From: Planctomycetota bacterium | GTDB taxonomy: Bacteria; Planctomycetota; UBA1135; GCA-002686595 | Length of the DNA stretch: 52,891 nucleotides | Direction of reading: 5' to 3' | Assembly (NCBI GenBank): GCA_020847695.1 | Contig: JADLBP010000123.1 | Location: 1 to 52,891, forward strand | Part shown: positions 9,255 through 18,595 of the stretch, piece by piece | Layout of the letters: every line of letters starts with the position of its first letter | How positions within the stretch are numbered: the first letter of the stretch is position 1 | Made by a program: the position numbers and the translations under genes | The notes under the pieces: generated by a model | What the model was told of the DNA's origin: nothing | The model's input: only the letters and a program-made list of their open reading frames with translations | Databases searched by the model: none

Positions 9255-12095
9255 ATGACGGAATCGCGGGAACCGGGGGACGCCGCCGCCGAGGACGTGC
9301 TCGCGCGCTGCGCGAATCGACGCAACGCGTTCGAGCGCTACCGGATCGCCGGTGAGCTCGCGCGCGGCGGGATGGGCTCGATCCTCAAGGTGTGGGACGA
9401 GGACCTCCGTCGCGAGCTCGCGATGAAAGTCGTCCTTTCCGAGCGCACGGACGCGTCGTCGAGCACGGACTCGCGCGAACGTGGACGGCTCGCGCGCTTC
9501 CTCGAGGAAGCGCAGGTGACCGGTCAGCTCGAGCACCCCGGCATCGTGCCGGTGCACGAGCTCGGTTGCGACGATGCGGGGCGCGCGTACTTCACGATGA
9601 AGCTCGTGAAGGGCATCACGCTCGCGGAGGTCTTCGCGCGACACCGTGACGGCGACGACGAGTGGAACACCACGCGCGTCCTCGACGTGCTCTTGCGCGC
9701 GTGCGAGGCGCTCGCCTACGCGCACGCGAAAGGCGTGATCCATCGCGACCTGAAACCGCCGAACGTCATGGTCGGCGCGTTCGGCGAAGTGCACGTCATG
9801 GACTGGGGCTTGGCGCGGATCCTCGGTCAGCCGGAGAGCTCCGCTTCGAGCGCGGCGCCGAGCGACGCCCCCGTGCGAGGCGTGCGATCCGAGCAACGCG
9901 GACGCACCACGGAGACGTCGCTCCACACGCTCGACGGCGACGTGCTCGGAACGCCTGCGTACATGGCGCCGGAGCAAGCTTCGGGGCGGCTCGGCGAGAT
10001 CGGACCGCAGGCCGACGTCTACGCGGTCGGCGCGATGCTCTACGAGTTGCTCGCCGGCCATCCTCCGTACCTGCCGCACGCGTCGAATGCGACGCAGCTC
10101 GAAGTGTGGGAAGCCGTCCGAAGGGGGCCGCCCGCTCCGCTCGCCGCCCAGGCCGGTCGCGTGCCGCTCGAGCTCGTCGCGATCTGCGACAAGGCGATGG
10201 CGCGCGATTGGCACGAGCGGTACCCGGACATGTCGGCGCTCGCCGCGGACCTGCGCGCGTTCCTCGAGCGCAGAGTCGTCTCCGCCTATCGGACGGGTAC
10301 GTGGGCCGAGACCGTGAAGTGGGTGCAACGCAATCGCGCGCTCGCGGCATCGTTGGCGGCGGCGTTGATCGTGCTCGTCGTCGGGCTCGTCGCCTCGATG
10401 GCGCTCAAGCGAGAGGCCGACGAGAACGCGGCTCGCGCCGAGTCGAATGCGCTCGAAACGCGCATCGTGGCCGACTTCCAGTCGCGATTGATCGCCGACG
10501 TCCCGGTCGACGAGTTCGGGCGATCGATGGTCGCGAGCCTGCGGAGCGAGGTCGCGGAGTCGTTGCGCCGCGACGCGCGCTCGCCCGACGAGATCACGGC
10601 GGCGTTGACGCAGTTCGACGGCGCGTTGGTCGGAGCGAATCCGACGAACGCAGCGCGGCGAGTGCTTTCGGAGCAGATCTTCGAGCGCACGCTGGCGAGC
10701 CTCGAGGTGGAGTACGCCGACCGCCCGAAGCTCAAGGCACAGTTGCAGATGCCGTTGGCCAAGTCGATGTGGGACCTCGGGTTGTTCGAGCTCGGCGAAC
10801 GCACGGCGCGCGAGTCGCTCGCGGTCCTGCGGCGAGAGGCCGGCGATCGCGACACCGACACGCTCTCGGCGATCAATATGCACGGGCTGCACCTGCGAGC
10901 GCTCGGGCGCGCGGCCGAAGCCGAGCCGCTCTACCGTGAAGCGCTCGACGGTTATCGCGAGGTGCTCGGCCCGGACCATCCGAACACGCTTTCGTGCATG
11001 AGCAGCCTCGCGCTGCTCTTGCAGCAGCTCAACGAGTCCGAGGAAGCCGAACGGCTCGCGCGGGAGTCGGTGACGCGAAGTCGCGCCGCGCGCACGGACG
11101 TGTTCCAGCCGTTGGTGAACCTGGCGTCGGTGCTGGAGGTGCGTGGCAGCGTCGAGGAAGCCCAGACGTGCCTGCGCGAGGCACTCGATCTGCGGCGCGA
11201 GCAGCACGCGAGCGAACAGCCGGACGCGCTGACCGCCGCCAACAACCTGGGGTTGCTGCTGCTGCGTGCGGGTCGGCGCGACGAAGCCGAGGAGCTCCTC
11301 CGAGCGACGGTCGCGAGCCAGCGCGGGCTGCTCGGCGATCGGCATTCGAGCACGCTCTCCGCGATCCACAATCTCGCGCTCGTGTGTCAGGCGCAGGGCA
11401 AGCTCCCGGAAGCCGCGGCGCTCTTGCGCGAGACGATCGCTGGTTGGCGCGCCACCGTCGATCCACACGACTCGCGTCTGTTGGGTGCGCTGCGCATCCT
11501 CGGCGTCCTGCTGATCAACTCGGGGCGCGCGGACGAGGCCGAGCCGTGCCTTCGAGAGACGTGGCTCGGCTACCGCGCGACCCTGGGAGATACCGATCGC
11601 ACGACGCTTTCGGTCGAGAGCAACTTGGAGGAAGCAGTGCGTGCGCAGCGTCGGCTCGACGAAGCCGAAGCCCTCGCGCGAGAGTGGACGGCCGTCCGCC
11701 GCAAGGCGCTGGGTGAGCGCGATCCCGACACGCTCGAGGCGATCCGCGCGCTCGCGTCGACGCTGCGGTTGGCGGGTCGACCCGCGGAAGCCGAGCCGTT
11801 CTATCGCGAAGCGCTCGAGGGCCTTCGCGCCGTGCGCGGCGAGGACTACGTGTTGACGCTGCGATCGCGCATCGGTCTCGCGCACGTGCTCCGTGCTCGT
11901 GGTGCGTTCGCGGAGGCCGAGTCGATGCTCGACTACGTGATCGAGCGCGGCTCGCACGCTCGCGACGTGCCGGCGGCGGTCGTCGTGGAGGCGAAGCAGC
12001 TCTTGCGCGACGTGTGTCGCGCTTGGCACGAACGCGAGCCCGACGGTGGCCACGGCACGCGAGCGGACGAGCTCGAGCGCGAGCTCGCGAAGTGA
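9255..12095 (+). CDS. Membrane Ser/Thr protein kinase with C-terminal tetratricopeptide repeats
   Basis: A 946-residue protein. The kinase domain (about 29-340) has the glycine loop ARGGMGSILKV at 36-46, the ATP lysine K58 in LAMKVV, the catalytic loop HRDLKPPN at 163-170, DWG instead of DFG at 183-185, and MAPEQ near 238. One membrane helix follows at about 362-384. The rest, about 500-940, is a series of TPR units with the pattern of the Kinesin-light-chain type (ALGRAAEAEPLYREAL, GPDHPNTLS, AGRRDEAEELLRATV). The usual topology would put the kinase in the cytoplasm and the TPRs outside. This Pkn-type layout with DWG is typical of planctomycetes. It is monocistronic, ending at a hairpin between convergent genes. 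The target is unknown. Confidence 0.95.
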   Translation: MTESREPGDAAAEDVLARCANRRNAFERYRIAGELARGGMGSILKVWDEDLRRELAMKVVLSERTDASSSTDSRERGRLARFLEEAQVTGQLEHPGIVPVHELGCDDAGRAYFTMKLVKGITLAEVFARHRDGDDEWNTTRVLDVLLRACEALAYAHAKGVIHRDLKPPNVMVGAFGEVHVMDWGLARILGQPESSASSAAPSDAPVRGVRSEQRGRTTETSLHTLDGDVLGTPAYMAPEQASGRLGEIGPQADVYAVGAMLYELLAGHPPYLPHASNATQLEVWEAVRRGPPAPLAAQAGRVPLELVAICDKAMARDWHERYPDMSALAADLRAFLERRVVSAYRTGTWAETVKWVQRNRALAASLAAALIVLVVGLVASMALKREADENAARAESNALETRIVADFQSRLIADVPVDEFGRSMVASLRSEVAESLRRDARSPDEITAALTQFDGALVGANPTNAARRVLSEQIFERTLASLEVEYADRPKLKAQLQMPLAKSMWDLGLFELGERTARESLAVLRREAGDRDTDTLSAINMHGLHLRALGRAAEAEPLYREALDGYREVLGPDHPNTLSCMSSLALLLQQLNESEEAERLARESVTRSRAARTDVFQPLVNLASVLEVRGSVEEAQTCLREALDLRREQHASEQPDALTAANNLGLLLLRAGRRDEAEELLRATVASQRGLLGDRHSSTLSAIHNLALVCQAQGKLPEAAALLRETIAGWRATVDPHDSRLLGALRILGVLLINSGRADEAEPCLRETWLGYRATLGDTDRTTLSVESNLEEAVRAQRRLDEAEALAREWTAVRRKALGERDPDTLEAIRALASTLRLAGRPAEAEPFYREALEGLRAVRGEDYVLTLRSRIGLAHVLRARGAFAEAESMLDYVIERGSHARDVPAAVVVEAKQLLRDVCRAWHEREPDGGHGTRADELERELAK

Positions 12096-12100
12096 CCGTG

Positions 12101-12122
12101 GACGTCGCGGGTCCGCGACGTC
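12101..12122. terminator. Perfect hairpin between convergent genes
   Basis: GACGTCGCG at 12101-12109 pairs perfectly with CGCGACGTC at 12114-12122 around the loop GGTC. It lies between the kinase stop (12095) and the stop of the minus-strand gene (12129), so it can serve both directions. There is no T-run on either side, so it may end transcription only weakly or protect 3' ends. Confidence 0.5.
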
Positions 12123-12128
12123 GAAGCG

Positions 12129-13988
12129 TCAGAGCCCGACGACGTACTCGACGGCGTCGGTGAGCGAGATGTTGTTCGGCGCGGAGAAGCCCGGGTCGCG
12201 GCTCCAGAACTGGCAGTCGACGACCGAGCCCGGCGCGGAGAGCAGCGGCGACGGACTTCCGCCGAGCACGCCCGCCGCGAACGCGTTGAGGTCGACCGCG
12301 AGCGCGCCGGAGCAATCGGTCGGCGGGGGATTGCCGCCGGTCGCGAGCAGCATCGAGCGCTTGATCGGCGCCGCGAAGCACAGCGTCCCGCCGCCGAACG
12401 GCGTCGTCGCGCGGCCGTTCAGGCCGTAGATCAACAGCGCGTTCTTGTTGTTGAGCAACTGCGAGGCGCTGACGGTGAACCCGCTGGTCGCGCTCGCGCT
12501 CGAGGCGCCGCTGAACGCGATCGCGGGCGTGCAGCCCAGGCTGTTGACCTTCGCCGCGCAGTACACGACCGGCGTCGGCGTGCACTCCGTGTACGTGAAG
12601 TGCGCGTTCAGCGCGCCGAACGACGCTCCCGGCGTCGCTGCGCCGAACGTGCCGCGCAGCGCGAGCCGCGACGGCCACGGATCGAGGATCCCGTACGTGC
12701 CGCCGAGCGGCGTCGCGGTCGACTGCTTCGCGACGATCGTGATCGCGCCGGAGGCGTCGATCAGGAGCTCTTCCTCCTTCGAGTTGCTCGGCCCGTAATA
12801 GACGCTGGTCCAGATCGCGACCGTGCCGTCGTTCGAGATCGCTTGCAGCGGGTTGCGCGACCAGCCGAAGCCGAAGCAGATGCCGCCGTCGATCGGATCG
12901 TTGAACGCGAGCAGCTTGCGCCAGTTCCCGGGCTTGCCGGCGAACCAGCCGCCGCTGAACTGCGTCGGCGACACCTTCACGTCCGCGTAGAACGCGATCT
13001 CGCCGGCGTCGGAGAGGTGCGCGGCCGGGATGTCGAAGAAGTTGCCGCCGATCGGCGTCGCGTCGTTGACGGTGACGTACCACTGCGGCGTGCCGTTCTT
13101 GACGAGCACGATGCCGCGCGAGACCGCGCCGGACGCCAACGGCCGGAACGTGATGTCGCCGTTCGCGTTGATGTCGGGCAACGGGCCGACCGGGATCGTC
13201 GTGCCGTCGGAGAAGCCGAGCGATTCCCCGCCGACCTGCGTGTAGTTGCCGCCGCCGGGCGCGGGGTCGCCGCTCGCCGCGACTTTGGTGAGCACGCCGT
13301 TCGACCACTTCAGGATCTGTTGCGCGGGACCGCCGCTGCCGAGCGCGAGGAAGACGACGTCGCCCGCGTCGTTGACCGAGCCCGGCCCGACCGCCGACAG
13401 CGTGCCGCCGGCCGGCGACACGTCGCCGGGCGCTGCGACTTTCGCGAACGAGCTCGTGCCGCGCCGGTAGAGGAACAACGCGCGACTGACCGGTCCGTTG
13501 TCGATGTCGGACATGAAGAGCACGTCGCCCGGCCGGTTGGTGCCGGGGACGAAGAACGTGCCGCCGAAGAAGCCGCTGAACGTGCCGCCGATCGGCGTCG
13601 GGTCGCCGAGGCCGCCGCCGAACGTGCCGCTGCCGCCGCCGGAGCCGCAGCCGACGGCGATCGGCTGCACGCCGCTCGCGTCCGCCGTGAAGATGCCTTG
13701 GTTGCGCGCCACTCCGGTGACCTGCGCGAAGAACACCGAGCGACCGGAGCCGTCGATGTTCGCCGAGTTCGCGAACGCGACCGGGCTCAACGTGCCGCCG
13801 CCGGGGACCGCTTGGTTGTGCCAGCCGGCTGCGGAATTGCCGCAGACGGTCGCCGCGGTCGTCGCGAGCTTGACGGGCTCGAACGGAGCGTCGACGAAGC
13901 GGATCACGTCGTCGTGCATCCGCACGAACGGACGGTCCTGGGCGAGGGCGAGGAAGGCGAGCGGTTGGACGACGAGCGTGAAGAGCAT
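12129..13988 (-). CDS. Secreted NxxGxxxF tandem-repeat protein with the shared C-terminal domain
   Basis: A 619-residue protein with a signal peptide (residues 1-16, ending LALAQ). The body is built of repeats alternating a GDPxPxGGxF-like loop with an N/SDAGxxxF strand: VNDAGDVVF, INANGDITF and LSDAGEIAF are clear, with TPIGG occurring three times. This is the pattern of choice-of-anchor tandem repeat (NxxGxxAF) proteins, which are probably beta-propellers. Residues 476-619 form the shared C-terminal domain seen in four proteins here: YCAAKVNSLGCTP, PFGGGTLC, DCSG, CQFWSRDP and SLTDAVEY. It has five cysteines in that domain. ATG 13988 was chosen because it gives the signal peptide; the longer open frame upstream has no coding character. 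The function is unknown; it is probably secreted or cell-surface. Confidence 0.85.
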   Translation of the reverse strand: MLFTLVVQPLAFLALAQDRPFVRMHDDVIRFVDAPFEPVKLATTAATVCGNSAAGWHNQAVPGGGTLSPVAFANSANIDGSGRSVFFAQVTGVARNQGIFTADASGVQPIAVGCGSGGGSGTFGGGLGDPTPIGGTFSGFFGGTFFVPGTNRPGDVLFMSDIDNGPVSRALFLYRRGTSSFAKVAAPGDVSPAGGTLSAVGPGSVNDAGDVVFLALGSGGPAQQILKWSNGVLTKVAASGDPAPGGGNYTQVGGESLGFSDGTTIPVGPLPDINANGDITFRPLASGAVSRGIVLVKNGTPQWYVTVNDATPIGGNFFDIPAAHLSDAGEIAFYADVKVSPTQFSGGWFAGKPGNWRKLLAFNDPIDGGICFGFGWSRNPLQAISNDGTVAIWTSVYYGPSNSKEEELLIDASGAITIVAKQSTATPLGGTYGILDPWPSRLALRGTFGAATPGASFGALNAHFTYTECTPTPVVYCAAKVNSLGCTPAIAFSGASSASATSGFTVSASQLLNNKNALLIYGLNGRATTPFGGGTLCFAAPIKRSMLLATGGNPPPTDCSGALAVDLNAFAAGVLGGSPSPLLSAPGSVVDCQFWSRDPGFSAPNNISLTDAVEYVVGL

Positions 13989-14296
13989 GAGGGCCTCCGA
14001 AGGATTGCGAGTCGGTCGTGCGAGCCTAACCCGGCGGGCGATTCGCCGCTCTGCGCCGCAGGTCGGAGGGTGGAGCGGCGCGCCGGGCGCGTGGAAGGAC
14101 GTTCGGTGCGCGAAGGGTCCGATCGACTGCGCACTCGGTCCGCCGATGCGAGCCCCGCGGACGAGTTCCCGAGCGCGAACCCGACGGCGAGGGCTCTCGC
14201 GCGCGAGTCCCAACATTCGCGCGCGGCACATCGGCTCGATGCGCGCGTGCTCGCCGCCGCCGCGCGTGCAAAGATGCGCTTCGAAGGTTCCGCGGA
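13989..14296. other. Divergent intergenic region (308 bases)
   Basis: No convincing gene lies between the secreted repeat protein (-) and the SGNH hydrolase (+). It should hold both promoters. GTTAGGCT on the minus strand (14030-14023), 34 bases before the ATG at 13988, is a candidate -10 for the repeat protein; the same octamer precedes the gene at 35887. I see no clear promoter for the plus-strand gene and no RNA-like structure. Confidence 0.5.
14023..14030 (-). promoter_or_regulatory. GTTAGGCT box upstream of the repeat protein
   Basis: The octamer reads GTTAGGCT on the minus strand and contains a TAGGCT -10-like hexamer. It sits 34 bases before the start codon. An identical box is found at 35767-35774 (+) and a one-base variant at 46267-46274 (-), in each case upstream of a gene encoding the shared C-terminal domain. 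Confidence 0.3.
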
Positions 14297-15355
14297 ATGG
14301 ACGACGTTCAGGTGGAGCCGCGCGCGGGGACCGAGCCGCGAGCGCGGCGGCGCAAGCTCGCGGCGCTCGGCTGCGGCTTGCTGGTCGCGTTCGCGCTCGG
14401 CGAGATCGTCGCGCGGTTGCTCTACGGAGTTCCGCTGCCCGAGCAGTTGCCGCTGATGACGGTGCGCGCGCATCCGACGCGCGGCTTCGAGATGGTGCCG
14501 TCGAGCGAGCACTTCACGTACCGCGAGTCGGTGCGCGTCAACGCGCTCGGGCTGCGCGGCGAAGAGGTCGGGTCCAAGGCGGAGGGCGAACGACGCGTGC
14601 TCGTCGTCGGCGACAGCACGACGTTCGGCCAGGGCGTCGCCGAGGACCAGACGCTCCCGGTGTGGCTCGAGCGCGAGCTCGGTGCCCCGGTGCGCGCGAT
14701 CAACGGCGGCGTGCGCAGCTACGACACGGCGCAGGAGCTCGCGTTGCTCGAGGAGCTCGCTCCGCGCGTCCAACCCGACGTCGTCGTGCTCGCGTGGTAC
14801 TTCAACGACCTCGAGGCGTACGACTTGCCGGCGCTCGCGGCGCGGCTCGAGGCCAGCGGACCGGTCGTGTTCGACTTCGGCGCGCCCGACAGCTTCGTCG
14901 CGCGGACGAAGTGGCACTTGAAGCAACTCGCGCGGCGCAGCGCGTTGGTGATGCGACTGCACGACGTGTGGCGAGAGCTCGTGTTGGAGCCGCCGACCGC
15001 CGACGAGGTCGAGTTGGCGTTCGCCAGGCTCGGGCGCGAGCTTGCGCGGATGAAGCAGCTCGGCGCCGAGCTCGGTTTCGGCGTCGTCGTCGCCGTCGTG
15101 CCGGCCGCGCGGGCGTTGCGCGAGTCCGACGCGGCCGATCCGCGGAGCACGCGCGTCCTCGCGATCGCGCGCGAGCAGGGGTTGCCGGCGCTCGACTTGC
15201 GGCCGGCGGTGCGGGCGCTCGCCCTGGAGCTCGGCGAGGCGCCGATCGTGCCGTACGACGGTCACTACGACGGCCGCGCGAACCACGCGATGGCGCGCGA
15301 GCTCGCGGCGCACCTGCGCACGCACTGCGCGGACCGCCTCGCGCCGCCGAAGTAG
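14297..15355 (+). CDS. SGNH/GDSL-type hydrolase, membrane-anchored
   Basis: A 352-residue protein with one N-terminal helix (about 21-43, after a basic stretch RARRRK) that would anchor it with the catalytic part outside. The SGNH signatures are VVGDSTTFGQG with the nucleophile S107, GGVRSYDT at about 137 (block II Gly), YFNDLE near 168 (block III Asn-Asp), and PYDGHYDGRANH near 319-330, which supplies D321 and H323. Enzymes of this type remove or move acetyl groups on polysaccharides or lipids; the substrate here is unknown. The next gene, a multi-TM TPR protein, follows after 146 bases on the same strand; a shared role in surface glycans is possible but not shown. Confidence 0.87.
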   Translation: MDDVQVEPRAGTEPRARRRKLAALGCGLLVAFALGEIVARLLYGVPLPEQLPLMTVRAHPTRGFEMVPSSEHFTYRESVRVNALGLRGEEVGSKAEGERRVLVVGDSTTFGQGVAEDQTLPVWLERELGAPVRAINGGVRSYDTAQELALLEELAPRVQPDVVVLAWYFNDLEAYDLPALAARLEASGPVVFDFGAPDSFVARTKWHLKQLARRSALVMRLHDVWRELVLEPPTADEVELAFARLGRELARMKQLGAELGFGVVVAVVPAARALRESDAADPRSTRVLAIAREQGLPALDLRPAVRALALELGEAPIVPYDGHYDGRANHAMARELAAHLRTHCADRLAPPK

Positions 15356-15501
15356 CGCGCCGGTCGCGGACGGTTGGCGCCGTCGCCGGGCGAGGACGTT
15401 CGGCCCCGCGCTCGCCGGAAAGCCGCCTCCGAACGGCGCGCGACCTGCCTTTGGACGTATCGGCGACGCGGCCCGCGATCGATTACGCTGCGCCGCACCC
15501 G

Positions 15502-17211
15502 ATGCCGCCGCTCACGCCCCGGACGAGGACCGTTTCGATCGCGCTCGCCCTGGCGGTGTCGGCGATCGCCGTCTACCTGCGCGTCGGCGGCAACGCGTTC
15601 GTCGATTTCGACGACGGCGCGTACGTGTACGAGAACGACGCGGTGCGCGGCGGGCTGACGCTCGACGGCGTCGGCTGGGCGTTCACCGCGACGCACTCGT
15701 CGAACTGGCACCCGCTGACGTGGCTGTCGCACATGCTCGACGTCAGCCTGTTCGGGCTCGAGCCCGCGGGCCATCACTGGGTCAACGTCCTGTTGCACGC
15801 GGCGAGCACCGTCGCGCTCTTCTTCGTGCTGCGCGCGCTGACCGGCGCCGAGGGTCGCAGCGCGTTCGTCGCGGCGCTGTTCGGGCTCCATCCGCTGCAC
15901 GTCGAGTCGGTGGCGTGGGTCGCCGAGCGCAAGGACGTGCTCTCCGCGTTCTTCTGGATCCTGACGCTCGGCGCGTGGGTGCGCTGGGTGCGCGCGCCGT
16001 CGCTCGGACGGTATTGGACGTCGGTCGGGCTCTTCGTGCTCGCGCTGCTCGCGAAGCCGATGGCGGTGACGTTGCCCGCGGTGCTGTTGCTGCTCGACGT
16101 GTGGCCGCTGCGTCGCTGGACGCCGTTCGAGCCCGGCGGCTCCGCGCGGGTCAAGCCGTTGGTCGCCGAGAAGGCGCCGTTCCTGGTGCTCGCGTTCCTG
16201 TCGAGCTACGTCACGTGGGCGGTGCAAGCCGCCGGCTCGGCGACCGGCAGCCTCGCGACGTTCCCGTTCGACGAGCGCGCGGCGAACGCGGTGGTCGCGT
16301 ACGGCACGTACCTCGCGAAAATCGTCTGGCCGGCGTCGCTCGGCGTGTTCTATCCGCATCCGTCGACGCTCGGGATCGGCATCGAGCTCGCGCCCCTCGC
16401 CCTCTCCGCCGTGCTCCTGATCGCGCTCTTCCTGGTCGCGTGGCGCGAGCGCGTGCGGCGGCCGTACCTGCTGGTCGGGGGGCTCTGGTTCCTCGGCACG
16501 CTGGTGCCGGTCATCGGGTTGGTCCAGGTCGGCTCGCAGGCGTACGCCGATCGCTACACGTATCTGCCGTCGATCGGAGTGTTCCTCGCGGTGGTCTGGG
16601 CGGTCGGCGAGTGGCTCGAGCGCAGGCCCGAGCAGCTCGCGACCGTCGCGTCGGTCGGCGCCGGCGTGTCGATCGCTCTGGGCGTCGTCACGTGGATGCA
16701 GACCGCGCACTGGCGCGACAACGACTCGCTGTATCGGCGCGCGATCGACGTCGACGAGCGCAGTTGGCTCGCCTGGAACAACCTCGGCAACCAACGTCTC
16801 GGTCGCGGAGAGCTCGAGCCCGCGCTGCGGTGCTTCGAGGAGGCCGTGCGCATCTTCCCGCGCTACGCCGCGGCGTACTACAACCTCGGCAACGTCCGGC
16901 TGCAGCGCATGGAGCGCGACGAAGCGGTCGCCGCGTATCGACGCTCGCTCGAGCTCGACGACTCGAACCTCGACGCGTGGAACAACCTCGGGGTCGCGTT
17001 CCTCAACTTGGGGCGCTATCCGGAAGCGGTCGCGCAGTTCGAGAGCGCGTTGGAGCTCGAGCCCCGCCATGCCGACTCGCTCGAGAACCTCGCGCTCGCC
17101 TACTCGCTCCAGAAGGACCGCGCGCGCGCCGAGGAAGCCTGTCGGCGGCTCGCGGAGGTCGATCCGGCGCGCGCGGTCAATGCGAGGTCGCAACTCGGCC
17201 TCGGACCCTGA
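15502..17211 (+). CDS. Polytopic membrane protein with C-terminal TPR repeats
   Basis: A 569-residue protein. Residues about 10-410 hold around ten hydrophobic helices, beginning with SIALALAVSAIAVYL and including segments such as LFFVLRALTG and LLAKPMAVTLPAVLLLLDVWPL. Extracytoplasmic-looking motifs include FVDFDDGAYVYEN, HSSNWHPLTWLSHMLD, GLHPLHVESVAWVAERKDVLS and QAYADRYTYLPSIG. This is the layout of the TMTC-like/O-mannosyltransferase-like TPR proteins common in planctomycetes and Deltaproteobacteria. From about 430 to the end come at least three TPRs (WLAWNNLGNQRLGRGELEPA, AAYYNLGNVRLQ, LDAWNNLGVAFLNLGRYPEA). A glycosyltransferase role is plausible from the resemblance but unproven. No strong ribosome site precedes ATG 15502; a TACGCT box ends 12 bases before it. 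Confidence 0.85.
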   Translation: MPPLTPRTRTVSIALALAVSAIAVYLRVGGNAFVDFDDGAYVYENDAVRGGLTLDGVGWAFTATHSSNWHPLTWLSHMLDVSLFGLEPAGHHWVNVLLHAASTVALFFVLRALTGAEGRSAFVAALFGLHPLHVESVAWVAERKDVLSAFFWILTLGAWVRWVRAPSLGRYWTSVGLFVLALLAKPMAVTLPAVLLLLDVWPLRRWTPFEPGGSARVKPLVAEKAPFLVLAFLSSYVTWAVQAAGSATGSLATFPFDERAANAVVAYGTYLAKIVWPASLGVFYPHPSTLGIGIELAPLALSAVLLIALFLVAWRERVRRPYLLVGGLWFLGTLVPVIGLVQVGSQAYADRYTYLPSIGVFLAVVWAVGEWLERRPEQLATVASVGAGVSIALGVVTWMQTAHWRDNDSLYRRAIDVDERSWLAWNNLGNQRLGRGELEPALRCFEEAVRIFPRYAAAYYNLGNVRLQRMERDEAVAAYRRSLELDDSNLDAWNNLGVAFLNLGRYPEAVAQFESALELEPRHADSLENLALAYSLQKDRARAEEACRRLAEVDPARAVNARSQLGLGP

Positions 17212-17312
17212 ACGCGCCGCCCGGAAATCCGACGACGCCGTTCGCGCATAGACTGGCGCACCGAGTCCCCACGTCCCGCCGAGCCGGCCGCTCGGCCCCA
17301 GAGGATCCTCCC

Positions 17313-18593
17313 ATGCGCGCTCGATCGCTCTCGCGTCCGTCTTGCTTGCGTCTGTTCGCGTCGGTCGCTTTCGCGGCGCTTTGTCTGCCGAGCTGCGAGG
17401 TCCGCACGCTCCACCGGCTCGGCGGCGAGTCGATCTCGATCACCACCGGCGACGACGAGCTGCGCGTCTGGGTGTCGCGCAAGGACTACGAGCTCGCGGT
17501 GAAGTGCGACGGCGCGGTGACGTTCCTCGAGGACGAGTCCGACGTCGCGACGCTCGGTCCGAGCGCGACGTTCGAGCTCGAGGAGATCGTCGGCGGCGTC
17601 GAACGCGCCTACGAAGTCCGCGCGAGGCACTCCGGCGAGCTCTTGCGCACCTACACGCAGGACGGCGAGGAGCAGCCGTTCGACGACGAAGCGAAGCGCT
17701 GGCTCGCAGGCGCGCTGCCGCGGATGTTCCGCGAGTCCGGCTTCGACGCGGAGGCGCGCATCGGTCGGTTGCTCGCGCGCGGCGGGGCGGGCGCGGTGCT
17801 CGACGAGATCGAGCTCGTCCGCGGCGAGCACGCGAAGGTCGAGTACGTCGCCGGCCTGGTGCGCACGGTCGACCTCGACGAGGCGCAGTTCGGCCGCGTC
17901 GTGGCGGCGACGCAGTCGTTCGATTCGGACTACGAGCTGCGCCGAGCGCTCGGCGCGGTGTTCGAGCACGAGACGATCGACGGCGCGCGCGCCGGGCAGT
18001 TGCTCGGCGCCGCGAAGCGCATCGAGTCCGACTACGAGCTCGCCGAGCTGCTGATCGACGCCGCGGAGCTCGCCGGCGCCGACCCGACGGCGGCGAAGGC
18101 CTGGGAGGAAACGGCGACGCTGCTCGACTCCGACTACGAGCTGCGGCGCACGCTCGAGGCGGGTCTGGCGCACGATCGCGGGGACGTCGGTTCCGCCGCG
18201 CGGCGGCTCGCGCTCGCGGCGGAGCGCATCGACTCGGACTACGAGCTCGGCACGGTGCTGAAGTCGGTCGCGAAGCGCGGCGGAGCGCCGGAGCTCGCGA
18301 CCGCGTACGTCGCCGCGTGCCGTTCGCTCGACTCCGACTACGAGCGGCGCAACGCGCTGGTCGCGTTGCTCGACGCCGTCGCGCTCGATCGCGAGCGCGT
18401 TGCCGCGGTGCTCGCCGCGACCGCGGAGATGGACTCCGACTACGAGAAGCAGCTCGTGCTCGCGGCGACCGCCGATCGCGCGGCCAAGGATCCCGAGCTC
18501 GAGCGCGCGTACCGTGAGATCGCCCGTTCGCTCGGCGACTACGAGCGAGGCAAGGCGCTCACCGCGCTCGACGACGCGATGCAGGGTCGCTGA
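17313..18593 (+). CDS. Putative lipoprotein with a seven-unit 34-residue SDYE repeat
   Basis: A 426-residue protein; ATG 17313 follows GAGG. The signal (residues 1-28) ends ALCLPSC, an imperfect lipobox, so C28 may be lipidated. Residues 30-130 are a non-repeated, beta-rich domain with a VWVSRKDYEL segment. From about 175 to the end lies an alpha-helical solenoid in which (D/E)SDYE recurs with its Tyr at 207, 241, 275, 310, 343, 377 and (as GDYE) 410, a spacing of 33-35. Similar SDYE repeats occur, from memory, in BlaR1/M56-type and anti-sigma proteins of other phyla. The role is unknown; a protein-binding scaffold at the envelope is an inference. It ends 2 bases before a convergent gene. Confidence 0.8.
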   Translation: MRARSLSRPSCLRLFASVAFAALCLPSCEVRTLHRLGGESISITTGDDELRVWVSRKDYELAVKCDGAVTFLEDESDVATLGPSATFELEEIVGGVERAYEVRARHSGELLRTYTQDGEEQPFDDEAKRWLAGALPRMFRESGFDAEARIGRLLARGGAGAVLDEIELVRGEHAKVEYVAGLVRTVDLDEAQFGRVVAATQSFDSDYELRRALGAVFEHETIDGARAGQLLGAAKRIESDYELAELLIDAAELAGADPTAAKAWEETATLLDSDYELRRTLEAGLAHDRGDVGSAARRLALAAERIDSDYELGTVLKSVAKRGGAPELATAYVAACRSLDSDYERRNALVALLDAVALDRERVAAVLAATAEMDSDYEKQLVLAATADRAAKDPELERAYREIARSLGDYERGKALTALDDAMQGR

Positions 18594-18595
18594 GC

